Shown here: positions 1 through 6,391 of the stretch, one piece after another | Layout: every line of letters starts with the position of its first letter | Position numbering within the stretch: the stretch's first letter is position 1 | DNA from: an uncultured Kouleothrix sp. | GTDB lineage: Bacteria; Chloroflexota; Chloroflexia; Chloroflexales; Roseiflexaceae | Length of the DNA: 7,305 nucleotides | Direction of reading: 5' to 3' | Assembly: GCA_937858455.1 (NCBI GenBank) | Contig: CALLYN010000722.1 | Span: 1 to 7,305, forward strand | Translations under genes and position numbers: made by a program | The notes under the pieces: model-generated | Told to the model about the DNA's origin: nothing | Seen by the model: the letters and a program-made list of their open reading frames with translations, nothing else | Database searches by the model: none

Positions 1-409
1 GGCGGCCGGGCGTGCCGACCACCACGTTCACGCCGCCGCGCAGCGCGCGCAGCTGGCGATCGATCGGCTGGCCGCCGTACACCGGCAGAATGGCGACGTG
101 CTTGTGGAACTTGCCGTAGGCGTGGAATGCCTCGGCCACCTGCACGGCCAGCTCGCGCGTGGGCGTCATCACCAGGGCCTGGGGGGCGCGCAGCTCAGGG
201 TCGAGCTGCTCGATGATCGGCAGGGCGAAGGCGGCTGTTTTGCCGGTGCCCGTCTGCGCTTGGGCGATCACATCGGCGCCCGCGAGCATCTTGACGATCG
301 TGCGCGCCTGGATCGGGGTTGGCTCTTCATAGCCGAGCTCGCCGATCGCCTGGAGGGTGGCCTCGCTCAGGCCCAGGTCGGCGAAGCTGGTTGTGGGGGT
401 TGCTGTCAC
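1..409 (-). CDS. DEAD-box RNA helicase, N-terminal part (runs off left edge)
   Basis: ATP-dependent RNA helicase of the DeaD/CshA/RhlE type, acting on structured RNA in ribosome assembly, mRNA decay or cold adaptation. Only the first 136 codons are present. They include the isolated upstream Phe (F9) and Q motif (GYEEPTPIQ, residues 26-34), Walker A AQTGTGKT (51-58), motif Ia PTRELA (83-88), the GG motif (112-113) and motif Ib TPGR (133-136). The DEAD box and the whole RecA2 domain lie beyond the edge. The start is GTG at 409-407, preceded by AGGA about 11 nt upstream. The reading frame is open to the window end, and no better in-frame start was found. The gene is divergent from the VanW-like gene. 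The family assignment is secure; which DEAD-box paralogue it is cannot be told from this part. Confidence 0.93.
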   Translation of the reverse strand, partial: MTATPTTSFADLGLSEATLQAIGELGYEEPTPIQARTIVKMLAGADVIAQAQTGTGKTAAFALPIIEQLDPELRAPQALVMTPTRELAVQVAEAFHAYGKFHKHVAILPVYGGQPIDRQLRALRGGVNVVVGTPGR

Positions 410-433
410 GTTTTTATGATTCCTGTGTTACCA

Positions 434-464
434 ACAAAAAGAAACGCAAGGCGTTGCGCTTGCG
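434..464 (-). terminator. Terminator-like hairpin in the helicase leader
   Basis: Read on the minus strand, CGCAAG (464-459) and CTTGCG (450-445) form a 6 bp stem with an 8 nt loop, followed at once by TTTCTTTTT (444-436). An overlapping alternative stem, AACGC-CTT-GCGTT (455-443), competes for the same bases. This has the form of a weak intrinsic terminator, but it lies 27-55 nt upstream of the helicase start codon, not after any gene. It could therefore be a leader attenuator. The stem is short, so the call is tentative. Confidence 0.4.
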
Positions 465-512
465 CTACATCACGATGCGTGCCATCCGGCCGCTGCATGT
501 TGTCTGGCTGAG

Positions 513-531
513 CGTCGGGGCCGCCCCGACG
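513..531. repeat. 8 bp GC-rich perfect inverted repeat
   Basis: CGTCGGGG (513-520) and CCCCGACG (524-531) are exact reverse complements separated by 3 nt. There is no T-tract on either side, and it lies between divergent genes, so it is not a normal terminator. If the helicase transcript starts near 549, this hairpin is close to its 5' end. Confidence 0.5.
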
Positions 532-555
532 TTGCCGCGGCGCTTGCCCTGGCTC

Positions 556-561
556 ATTATA
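556..561 (-). promoter_or_regulatory. -10 element, candidate helicase promoter
   Basis: Minus-strand TATAAT matches the consensus -10 exactly. No good -35 hexamer lies 16-19 bp upstream. Transcription would begin near 549, giving the helicase a leader of about 140 nt. The -10 match is seen directly; its function is inferred. Confidence 0.45.
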
Positions 562-589
562 CCGCGATCTTGCGCTTTGCGCACGCGCC

Positions 590-618
590 TTGCCGTGGCT
601 GCGTGCCTGTGCTAGTAT
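590..618 (+). promoter_or_regulatory. Sigma70-type promoter of the VanW-like gene
   Basis: TTGCCG (590-595), a 17 bp spacer and TAGTAT (613-618), with TGC directly before the -10 (an extended -10). The predicted start is near 625. The leader of about 24 nt holds AAGGAG (639-644), four bases before the ATG at 649. Spacing, orientation and position all fit the downstream gene. Confidence 0.6.
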
Positions 619-648
619 ACGGCGGTACCTGCGTCTACAAGGAGTGCG

Positions 649-1482
649 ATGCGTTTTTACCTGTTCGTCGCTCTGCTCGCGATCGCGCTTGGGCTCGATA
701 TGCTGCTGTTGGCGCTCGGCCTTGCGCAGCCGCAGGCGCGCCTGTTCCAGGCCCCGGTGGCACGCGCGGCGCCGCACGCCGTGCTTGCGCCAAGCTCCAC
801 AGCTACCCGCGCACCCAGCCCCACGGCCACGCACACGCCCAGCCCCACGGCCAGCCCAACCGCTACCGCTACCGTCACGGCGGCTCCGAGCCCCACGCCG
901 TCGCCAAGCCCAACCGCCACGCCACCGCCGCCGCGCCTGCTGGCAGCCAAGGCGGTTTCGTTCACGCCGGCCAACCGGGCGGTGCGCGCGAATATTCGGC
1001 TTGCGCTAGCGCTGGATGGCGGCGCGCTCTCGCATGTGCTGCTGGCGCCGGGCGACGTGTTTTCGTTCAACGCGCTGCTTGGCCCGCGCCCGCAGCGGCT
1101 TCCCTGGAAGTACGTGGTAGTGCAGCCGACGCCAGCGCCGACCGATGGGGCGGCGCCGGCTAGCAGCGCCGACGTGCAGCGGATCCAGGGCGGCGGCCTG
1201 TGCGACCTCGCCAGCCGCTTTGTGATGGCCGCCCGGCCGCTGCTGCCGGCCAAGGCCTTTCGGTTTGTCAACCACGTACGCTCGAATGGCGTGCATCTCA
1301 GCGGGGTGCCCACGCGCGACACCGTGTCGATCTGGGCGGTAGGCGGCGGGCCAGGCGAGCAAGATCTGACGATCCGCAACCTGAGCGACGGCTGGCTGGA
1401 GTTTGCGATCACCCGCGACGGCGAGCGGATCACCGTTACGGCGCGGCTGTGGGATCGTGCGCCGGCCGGGTCATTTCAATGA
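649..1482 (+). CDS. Membrane-anchored VanW-family protein with Pro/Thr/Ser linker
   Basis: 277 residues. An N-terminal hydrophobic segment (about residues 4-26) is an uncleaved anchor or signal peptide. It is followed by a low-complexity Pro/Thr/Ser/Ala linker (about 49-97) that would reach through the envelope. The rest resembles the VanW domain: LLAPGDVFSFN (131-141), then GGGLCDLAS (181-189), which matches the family's GGG-hydrophobic-C-x-x-S/A pattern, and H209 in the following NHV segment. VanW-like proteins take their name from an accessory gene of vancomycin-resistance clusters. Their activity is not well defined, and no van genes are present here, so resistance should not be inferred. 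The start is fixed by AAGGAG at 639-644 and a good promoter upstream. The 3' end overlaps the convergent acetyltransferase gene by 47 bp. Confidence 0.82.
   Translation: MRFYLFVALLAIALGLDMLLLALGLAQPQARLFQAPVARAAPHAVLAPSSTATRAPSPTATHTPSPTASPTATATVTAAPSPTPSPSPTATPPPPRLLAAKAVSFTPANRAVRANIRLALALDGGALSHVLLAPGDVFSFNALLGPRPQRLPWKYVVVQPTPAPTDGAAPASSADVQRIQGGGLCDLASRFVMAARPLLPAKAFRFVNHVRSNGVHLSGVPTRDTVSIWAVGGGPGEQDLTIRNLSDGWLEFAITRDGERITVTARLWDRAPAGSFQ
814..853 (+). repeat. 24 bp period repeat encoding the Pro/Thr linker
   Basis: A 16-mer beginning CCCAGCCCCACGG occurs at 814-829 and again at 838-853, a 24 bp period (8 codons) giving repeated SPTA units. Looser copies continue to about 920. This is typical of slippage-prone linker DNA inside a gene, not a mobile element. 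Confidence 0.6.
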
Positions 1483-1927
1483 ACTCGTAGGCGCCTAGCC
1501 GGGTGTAGCGCGTAAAGCTTCGGCCGGCGACGAAGCCGGCGCGCTCGTAGACGCGGATGGCGCGCTGGTTGAAGGTAGCGACGTCGAGCCGGAAGCTTAT
1601 GGGCGCGTAGGTAGCCCGCCCGAATGCCAGCCCGGCGCGCACAAACGCCAGGCCATGGTGCTGCCCCGTCAGATCCGGCCGCAGCCCCAGGCCGATCTCG
1701 AGCGCGTAGCCAAGCTTGCGAAACGAGAACACGCCTATCAGCGGGTCGTCGTGCGAGGCCACTGCATAGAACCCGATGCGCCGTAGCGGCGCCGTAACCC
1801 GGTGTATCGCCACGCTGCCGAGCATCTGCCCGCGCGCCAGATCGTAGAGCTGGTAGGGTGCCGGGTAGCGCCAACGCGCCACCGCCAGCGCGTCGGCCCA
1901 GGCCAATGGCCGAAAATACAGCTCCAT
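1436..1927 (-). CDS. GNAT-family N-acetyltransferase
   Basis: 163 residues, a single GNAT domain that transfers an acetyl group from acetyl-CoA to an unknown amine. The N-terminus has an aromatic-rich segment (YFRPLAW, then RWRYPAPYQLYD, residues 4-29) found in an uncharacterised GNAT subgroup. Motif A is LGLRPDLTGQHHGLA (80-94), carrying the Q-x-x-G-x-A pyrophosphate-binding loop. Motif B is NQRAIRVYERAGF (120-132). The reading frame is open further upstream to 2068, into potD. The ATG at 1927 is preferred because GAGGA (1936-1932) lies 4 nt before it and the conserved domain starts there. It lies 74 nt after potD on the same strand and is probably the last gene of the pot operon. A polyamine acetyltransferase role is possible from context only; it is not obviously SpeG. 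Confidence 0.85.
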   Translation of the reverse strand: MELYFRPLAWADALAVARWRYPAPYQLYDLARGQMLGSVAIHRVTAPLRRIGFYAVASHDDPLIGVFSFRKLGYALEIGLGLRPDLTGQHHGLAFVRAGLAFGRATYAPISFRLDVATFNQRAIRVYERAGFVAGRSFTRYTRLGAYEFIEMTRPAHDPTAAP

Positions 1928-1947
1928 GGCTTCCTCGGCCAAATGCC

Positions 1948-1980
1948 GGCGCACGGCCGGCCGAAAAGCGACCGTGCGCC
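1948..1980 (-). repeat. 9 bp inverted repeat between potD and the acetyltransferase gene
   Basis: GGCGCACGG (1948-1956) and CCGTGCGCC (1972-1980) are perfect reverse complements with a 15 nt loop. No T-run follows on the minus strand, so it is not a classic intrinsic terminator. It may be a processing or stabilising hairpin at the end of potD, or a partial terminator reducing expression of the last gene. Confidence 0.5.
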
Positions 1981-2001
1981 CAAGCCGCAATCCGTGCCGC
2001 G

Positions 2002-3255
2002 CTACTCGCCCTTCACCGCCGTCCACAGATCGGTGAACGCCACGGTCTTTTCGTTCTTCACGATCCACTCGAGCCGCTTCATAGTGGCGTCGTCGGGCGC
2101 GAAGCCTTCTTTATACAGCTGCTGGATCTTCGGATCGAGCAGCTTCTCGGCGTCGGCGTTCGGGGTGATGCCCTGGTTGAACGCCGTATTCTTGGCGGCG
2201 ATCTCGGGGCGCATCAGGTAGTTCAGAAACACGTGCGCCGTGTAGATGTTCGGCGAGTCGGCCACGATGCAGGCGTTATCCTGCCAGATCGTGCCGCCCT
2301 CCTTCGGCACCACGAACACGATGTCGGCGTTGCCGGAGTAGTCGCCGTCGATGCCGGTGCGCGCCTGCATTGCGTTGTTGTTGTAGATCTGGCCGATCAC
2401 GATCTCGCCGGCCGCGAGCTTGCGGCTGACATTGCTGCTGTCGTAGGCGGCCAGGAATGGCTTCTGCGCCTTGAGCAGATCCTCGGCCTGCTTGAGATTG
2501 GCCGGATCGGTGTCGTTCATCGATTTGCCGAGGTAGTGGAGCGCGGCGCCTGGCACCTCGCGCTCGTCGTCGAGCATGCTCACCTCGCCCTTGTACGGCT
2601 CGACCTGCTTCGGGTCGAACACGGCGCCCCAGCTGTCGACGGGCGCGCTGAACTTGCTCTTGTTGTAGGCCAGGCCGGTGGTGCCATAGTTATACGGGAT
2701 CGAGTAGACATTGCCTTTGTCGTAGTACAGGTCGAGGTTCGACTTGCGCAGGTGCGCCAGGTTGGGTAGCAGCGATTTGTCGAGCGTGGCGATCAGCTTA
2801 TCGCGCGCCATGATCTCGACGGCGTAGTCCGACGGGAACACCACATCGTAGCCCGAGTTGCCCGGCCGGATCTTGGCGATCATGTCCTCGTTGTTGTCGT
2901 ATACCTCCATTGTGACCTTGACGCCATATTCTTGCTCGAAGCTCTTCAGCACTTCGGGGTTCAGGTAGTCGGCCCAGTTATAGATGTGCAGCTCCTTCGA
3001 GAGCTTCGACGTGTCGACTTGCAGCTCGCCGGCTGCGGGTGCGCTGGCCGCGGTGGGCTGGTCGGCCGGCGCAGCCGCTTGCGTTGGCGCGGGCGCGCTG
3101 GTGGCCTGGGCATTTGTGCTGCCGCTGCTTGCGGCAGTGGGCGCCGAGCTTGCGCCGCCGCTTGCGGCAGTGGGTTCCGAGCTTGCGCCGCCGCCGCAGG
3201 CGGAGACCGCCAGCAGCACCACGAGAAGTACGAGCGAGAGCTTAAGGCGGGCCAT
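2002..3255 (-). CDS. potD: Spermidine/putrescine ABC transporter substrate-binding lipoprotein (PotD-like)
   Basis: 417 residues. This is the extracytoplasmic receptor that captures the polyamine and delivers it to PotB/PotC. A lipoprotein signal peptide ends in V-S-A-C, making C20 the lipidated residue. An Ala/Ser/Thr/Pro tether (21-80) contains an 11-residue tandem repeat. The binding domain starts at KELHIYNWADYLNP (88-100). From recalled E. coli PotD contacts, equivalents are W94 and Y97, S142 and Y144, D230 and E233 (in LDDEREV), and W324 and D326 (in TIWQDN). The E. coli W229 position is Tyr here (Y291). ATG at 3255 is preferred over an in-frame TTG at 3261. AAGGAGG (3270-3264) is 8 nt from the ATG but only 2 nt from the TTG. 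It is the fourth gene of the operon, after a large hairpin, as in potABCD of E. coli. The family is certain; the exact ligand is not. Confidence 0.95.
   Translation of the reverse strand: MARLKLSLVLLVVLLAVSACGGGASSEPTAASGGASSAPTAASSGSTNAQATSAPAPTQAAAPADQPTAASAPAAGELQVDTSKLSKELHIYNWADYLNPEVLKSFEQEYGVKVTMEVYDNNEDMIAKIRPGNSGYDVVFPSDYAVEIMARDKLIATLDKSLLPNLAHLRKSNLDLYYDKGNVYSIPYNYGTTGLAYNKSKFSAPVDSWGAVFDPKQVEPYKGEVSMLDDEREVPGAALHYLGKSMNDTDPANLKQAEDLLKAQKPFLAAYDSSNVSRKLAAGEIVIGQIYNNNAMQARTGIDGDYSGNADIVFVVPKEGGTIWQDNACIVADSPNIYTAHVFLNYLMRPEIAAKNTAFNQGITPNADAEKLLDPKIQQLYKEGFAPDDATMKRLEWIVKNEKTVAFTDLWTAVKGE
3127..3192 (-). repeat. 33 bp tandem duplication in the potD tether
   Basis: Two adjacent 33 bp units (3127-3159 and 3160-3192) differ at only two neighbouring bases. 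They encode two 11-residue copies, GGASSEPTAAS and GGASSAPTAAS, directly after the lipid-attached cysteine. The unit keeps the frame, so copy-number change would alter tether length without breaking the protein. Confidence 0.85.
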
Positions 3256-3263
3256 GAGCAAAT

Positions 3264-3270
3264 CCTCCTT
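3264..3270 (-). promoter_or_regulatory. Strong Shine-Dalgarno of potD (decides the start)
   Basis: AAGGAGG on the minus strand, 8 nt before the ATG at 3255. It is the best ribosome binding site in the window, which fits a receptor needed in excess over the permease. Confidence 0.8.
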
Positions 3271-3310
3271 CTATACCGACAGAAGACGCGATGGTAGCAG
3301 AGAGCGGCAA

Positions 3311-3352
3311 AGAGGATAGAGGATAGCGGCAGCTGTCTATCCTCTACCCTCT
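3311..3352 (-). repeat. 16 bp stem-loop between potC and potD
   Basis: The arms are 3311-3326 and 3337-3352, with a 10 nt loop. All positions pair except 3316/3347. That pair is A-C on the plus strand but a U-G wobble in minus-strand RNA, so the hairpin is continuous in the pot mRNA. The arms are built from a GAGGATA-like heptamer repeat. It lies 20 nt after the potC stop and 55 nt before the potD start. No clear T-run follows, so a processing or stability element, or a leaky terminator, is more likely than a full stop. Confidence 0.75.
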
Positions 3353-3372
3353 ATGCTTCGCTCCGCGCCCAA

Positions 3373-4239
3373 CTACCGGCGCTGGCGCTGCACAAACTGC
3401 GAGAGCGCCACCAGCGTCATCGAAATAACCAGCATCACCGTGGAGATCGCGTTGATCTTGGGGGTAACCGCGCGCTTAACCTGGGCGTACACCTCGATCG
3501 GCAGCAGCGACGTGCCGGGCCCGGTGGTGAAGAAGCTAATAATGAAGTCGTCGAGCGAGATCGTGAAGGCCAGCAGCGCCCCGCCGATGATGCCGGGCAG
3601 GATCAGCGGGAAGGTGATCCGCCAGAATGTCTGCCACTCATTCGCGCCCAGGTCGCGCGCCGCCTCTTCGAGGCGCCGGTCGAAGCCCTTCAGGCTGGCG
3701 CGCACCACCACCACCACAAACGAGATGCTAAACGCGATATGCGAGATGATCACGGTGGTGAGGCTCATCTTGAGCTGGCTGCCGGTGATATTCTGGATGA
3801 TGCCGAACATGAAGGCGAAGAACGCCAGCAGCGCCAGCGCCATGACGATCTCGGGGATCACGATCGGCAGGTACAGCAGCGCGTCCATGCCGGTGCGCCC
3901 GCGAAAGCGGTAGCGCTCCATGGCCAGCGCCGTCAGCGTGCCAATGATCGTCGAGATAATCGTCGACACCAGCGCCACGGTCAGCGTATTCCAGGCCGCG
4001 CCCATGAGGCGCTCGTCCTGCAGCAGCTTGGTGTACCACGAGAAGGTGAAGCCGGTGAGCCGCGCGCCGAAGCTGTCGGTGGTAAACGAGAACAGCACCA
4101 GGATGACGATCGGCGCGTACAGAAACACGTACATCAGCGCCGAGTGCACGCCCAGCAGCACGGTGCGCCAGTTGGTGCGCGCGGCGGCCCGCGTGGCGGT
4201 AGCAGGGCGCGCCTGCGATTGCGAGCTTGCTTCGATCAT
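3373..4239 (-). CDS. potC: Spermidine/putrescine ABC transporter permease PotC
   Basis: 288 residues. One of the two inner-membrane subunits forming the polyamine channel. The N-terminal about 25 residues are polar and cytoplasmic. About six hydrophobic segments follow, beginning at about 29-51 (VHSALMYVFLYAP region), with others near 85-107, 120-148, 160-180, 213-238 and 265-283. The cytoplasmic EAA loop that docks on the ATPase is at 190-216 (LEEAARDLGAN ... ITFPLILPGI), with the typical EAA-x3-G and I-x-LP pattern. The length is normal for PotC. The ATG at 4239 overlaps the potB stop (ATGA), and GAGGA lies 7 nt upstream inside potB, so the two are translationally coupled. The permeases of related importers for other small substrates look similar; the PotA/PotD context supports polyamine. 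Confidence 0.94.
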   Translation of the reverse strand: MIEASSQSQARPATATRAAARTNWRTVLLGVHSALMYVFLYAPIVILVLFSFTTDSFGARLTGFTFSWYTKLLQDERLMGAAWNTLTVALVSTIISTIIGTLTALAMERYRFRGRTGMDALLYLPIVIPEIVMALALLAFFAFMFGIIQNITGSQLKMSLTTVIISHIAFSISFVVVVVRASLKGFDRRLEEAARDLGANEWQTFWRITFPLILPGIIGGALLAFTISLDDFIISFFTTGPGTSLLPIEVYAQVKRAVTPKINAISTVMLVISMTLVALSQFVQRQRR

Positions 4240-5141
4240 CGGTCTTCCTCTGTGGTTGTGCGGAAGTAGAAGATAATCGCGATCGTCAGCACCAGCATGA
4301 AGATCAGCGCCATGGCCGAGCCGAGCGGCCAGTTCGGCGGGTTCGAGCGCGTGAACAGGCGCTGCAGCAGGTTGCCGAGCATGTCGACCTTGGCGCCGCC
4401 CAGCAGGTCGGAGACGACAAACTGGCCGACGGTGGGGATGAACACCAGCACCGAGCCGGCCGCCACGCCGGGCATTGTCAGCGGCAGCATGATCCGCAGA
4501 AACGCCCGCCGCCGGTCGGCCCCCAGGTCGGAGGCGGCCTCGAGCAGTGTGAAGTCGAAGCGGTCGATCGAGGCATAGATCGGCAGCACCATAAACGGCA
4601 GCTCGCCATAGATCAGGCCCACCAGCACCGCGCCGGTGGTGTTCAGCAGCGTCAGGCGCGGCATGCCGATCGATTGCAGCAGCGAGTTGATCACGCCGTT
4701 ATTGGCCAGGATGATCATCCAGGCATAGGTGCGCACCAGGAAGTTGGTCCAGAACGGGATCAGCACCAGGAACAGCAGCACATTGCGCCAGCGCGGCGAC
4801 CGCTGCACAATGTACAGCGCCAGCGGGTAGCCGATCAGCAGGCACACCACAGTCGTCATGACGCCGATCCACAGCGAGCGCACGTAGGCGTTCACATACA
4901 GATCTTTGGTGAACAGCGTGGCGTAATTGCCGAGTGTGAACTTCCAGATGACATTGCCGGTGGGGCCGGGGGTGAGGAAGCTATAGAGCAGGATGACGAA
5001 CAGCGGGAAGGCGAAGAACACGCTGAGCCAGAACAGGCCGGGGAATAGCAGGGCGAACAGCCGCCCGCGCTCGCTGCGATTGATCGCCTTGGACAGCGCC
5101 TGCTGGCGCGCCTCGCTGATCGGAGCGGTGTCAGTCGTCAA
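4236..5141 (-). CDS. potB: Spermidine/putrescine ABC transporter permease PotB
   Basis: 301 residues. It is the partner permease of PotC in the inner membrane. A charged N-terminus is followed by a first transmembrane segment at about 29-55 and a periplasmic stretch. Further segments lie at about 88-112, 119-146, 168-190, 227-247 and 272-293. The EAA loop is at 200-226 (LEAASDLGADRRR ... IMLPLTMPGV) and contacts the ATPase. The start is TTG at 5141. No later Met or Val precedes the first membrane segment, and an AAGGGA-type ribosome binding site lies 7-8 nt upstream. The weak start codon and the hairpin in the 81 nt gap after potA suggest modest translation. The end overlaps potC by 4 bp. Confidence 0.94.
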   Translation of the reverse strand: MTTDTAPISEARQQALSKAINRSERGRLFALLFPGLFWLSVFFAFPLFVILLYSFLTPGPTGNVIWKFTLGNYATLFTKDLYVNAYVRSLWIGVMTTVVCLLIGYPLALYIVQRSPRWRNVLLFLVLIPFWTNFLVRTYAWMIILANNGVINSLLQSIGMPRLTLLNTTGAVLVGLIYGELPFMVLPIYASIDRFDFTLLEAASDLGADRRRAFLRIMLPLTMPGVAAGSVLVFIPTVGQFVVSDLLGGAKVDMLGNLLQRLFTRSNPPNWPLGSAMALIFMLVLTIAIIFYFRTTTEEDR

Positions 5142-5166
5142 GGTGCGATCCCTTTCAGTGCTGCGT

Positions 5167-5195
5167 GCTGCCGAGGCGTTGCAGCCTGCGGCAGC
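5167..5195 (-). repeat. Stem-loop between potA and potB
   Basis: GCTGCCG-AGGC (5167-5177) pairs with GCCT-(G)-CGGCAGC (5184-5195), giving 11 bp with one bulged base and a 6 nt loop. It lies in the 81 nt gap between the potA stop and the potB start. There is no T-run, so it is probably an intercistronic RNA structure that affects mRNA stability or processing. Confidence 0.55.
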
Positions 5196-5222
5196 GGGGT
5201 TGTGCTTTGGCAGGCCGGGCGC

Positions 5223-6323
<1,101 letters not shown>

Positions 6324-6328
6324 GAGCT

Positions 6329-6334
6329 TCCTCC
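6329..6334 (-). promoter_or_regulatory. Shine-Dalgarno of potA (decides the GTG start)
   Basis: GGAGGA on the minus strand, 5 nt before GTG at 6323. This places the start well inside the longer open frame. Confidence 0.75.
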
Positions 6335-6374
6335 AGTACGCACAGCGATTGAGGCCGGAATGGGAATAGCGGCG

Positions 6375-6383
6375 ATTATACCA
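6375..6383 (-). promoter_or_regulatory. Extended -10 promoter of the pot operon
   Basis: Minus-strand TGGTATAAT has a consensus -10 (6380-6375) directly preceded by TG-n (6383-6381). The -35 is poor (CTGGCG or CCTGGC at 16-17 bp), as is common for extended -10 promoters. It lies in the 68 bp gap between the holB stop at 6392 and potA. Transcription would start near 6368, leaving a 45 nt leader. Confidence 0.65.
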
Positions 6384-6391
6384 TACTCGTG

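Noticed and set aside
513..531. Intrinsic terminator
   Set aside because: The stem is strong, but neither strand has a T-tract and no gene ends there.
814..920. CRISPR-like or mobile repeat array
   Set aside because: The repeats are in-frame Pro/Thr linker codons with no constant spacer structure.
657..1433. 258-codon minus-strand open frame opposite the VanW-like gene
   Set aside because: Gly/Val/Ala-rich mirror of the Pro/Thr linker. The plus strand has a promoter, a ribosome binding site and a recognisable domain.
1928..2068. 47-codon extension of the acetyltransferase into potD
   Set aside because: It is charged, low-similarity sequence overlapping potD. The ATG at 1927 has its own ribosome binding site and the domain starts there.
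1858..2769. 303-codon plus-strand open frame opposite potD
   Set aside because: It is the antisense shadow of potD in GC-rich DNA, with His/Arg/Val-rich composition and no family.
3256..3261. TTG start two codons upstream in potD
   Set aside because: It would be only 2 nt from AAGGAGG. The ATG at 3255 has ideal spacing.
4227..5048. 273-codon plus-strand open frame opposite potB
   Set aside because: It is a Gln/His/Arg-rich antisense shadow of potB. The real gene has full permease features.
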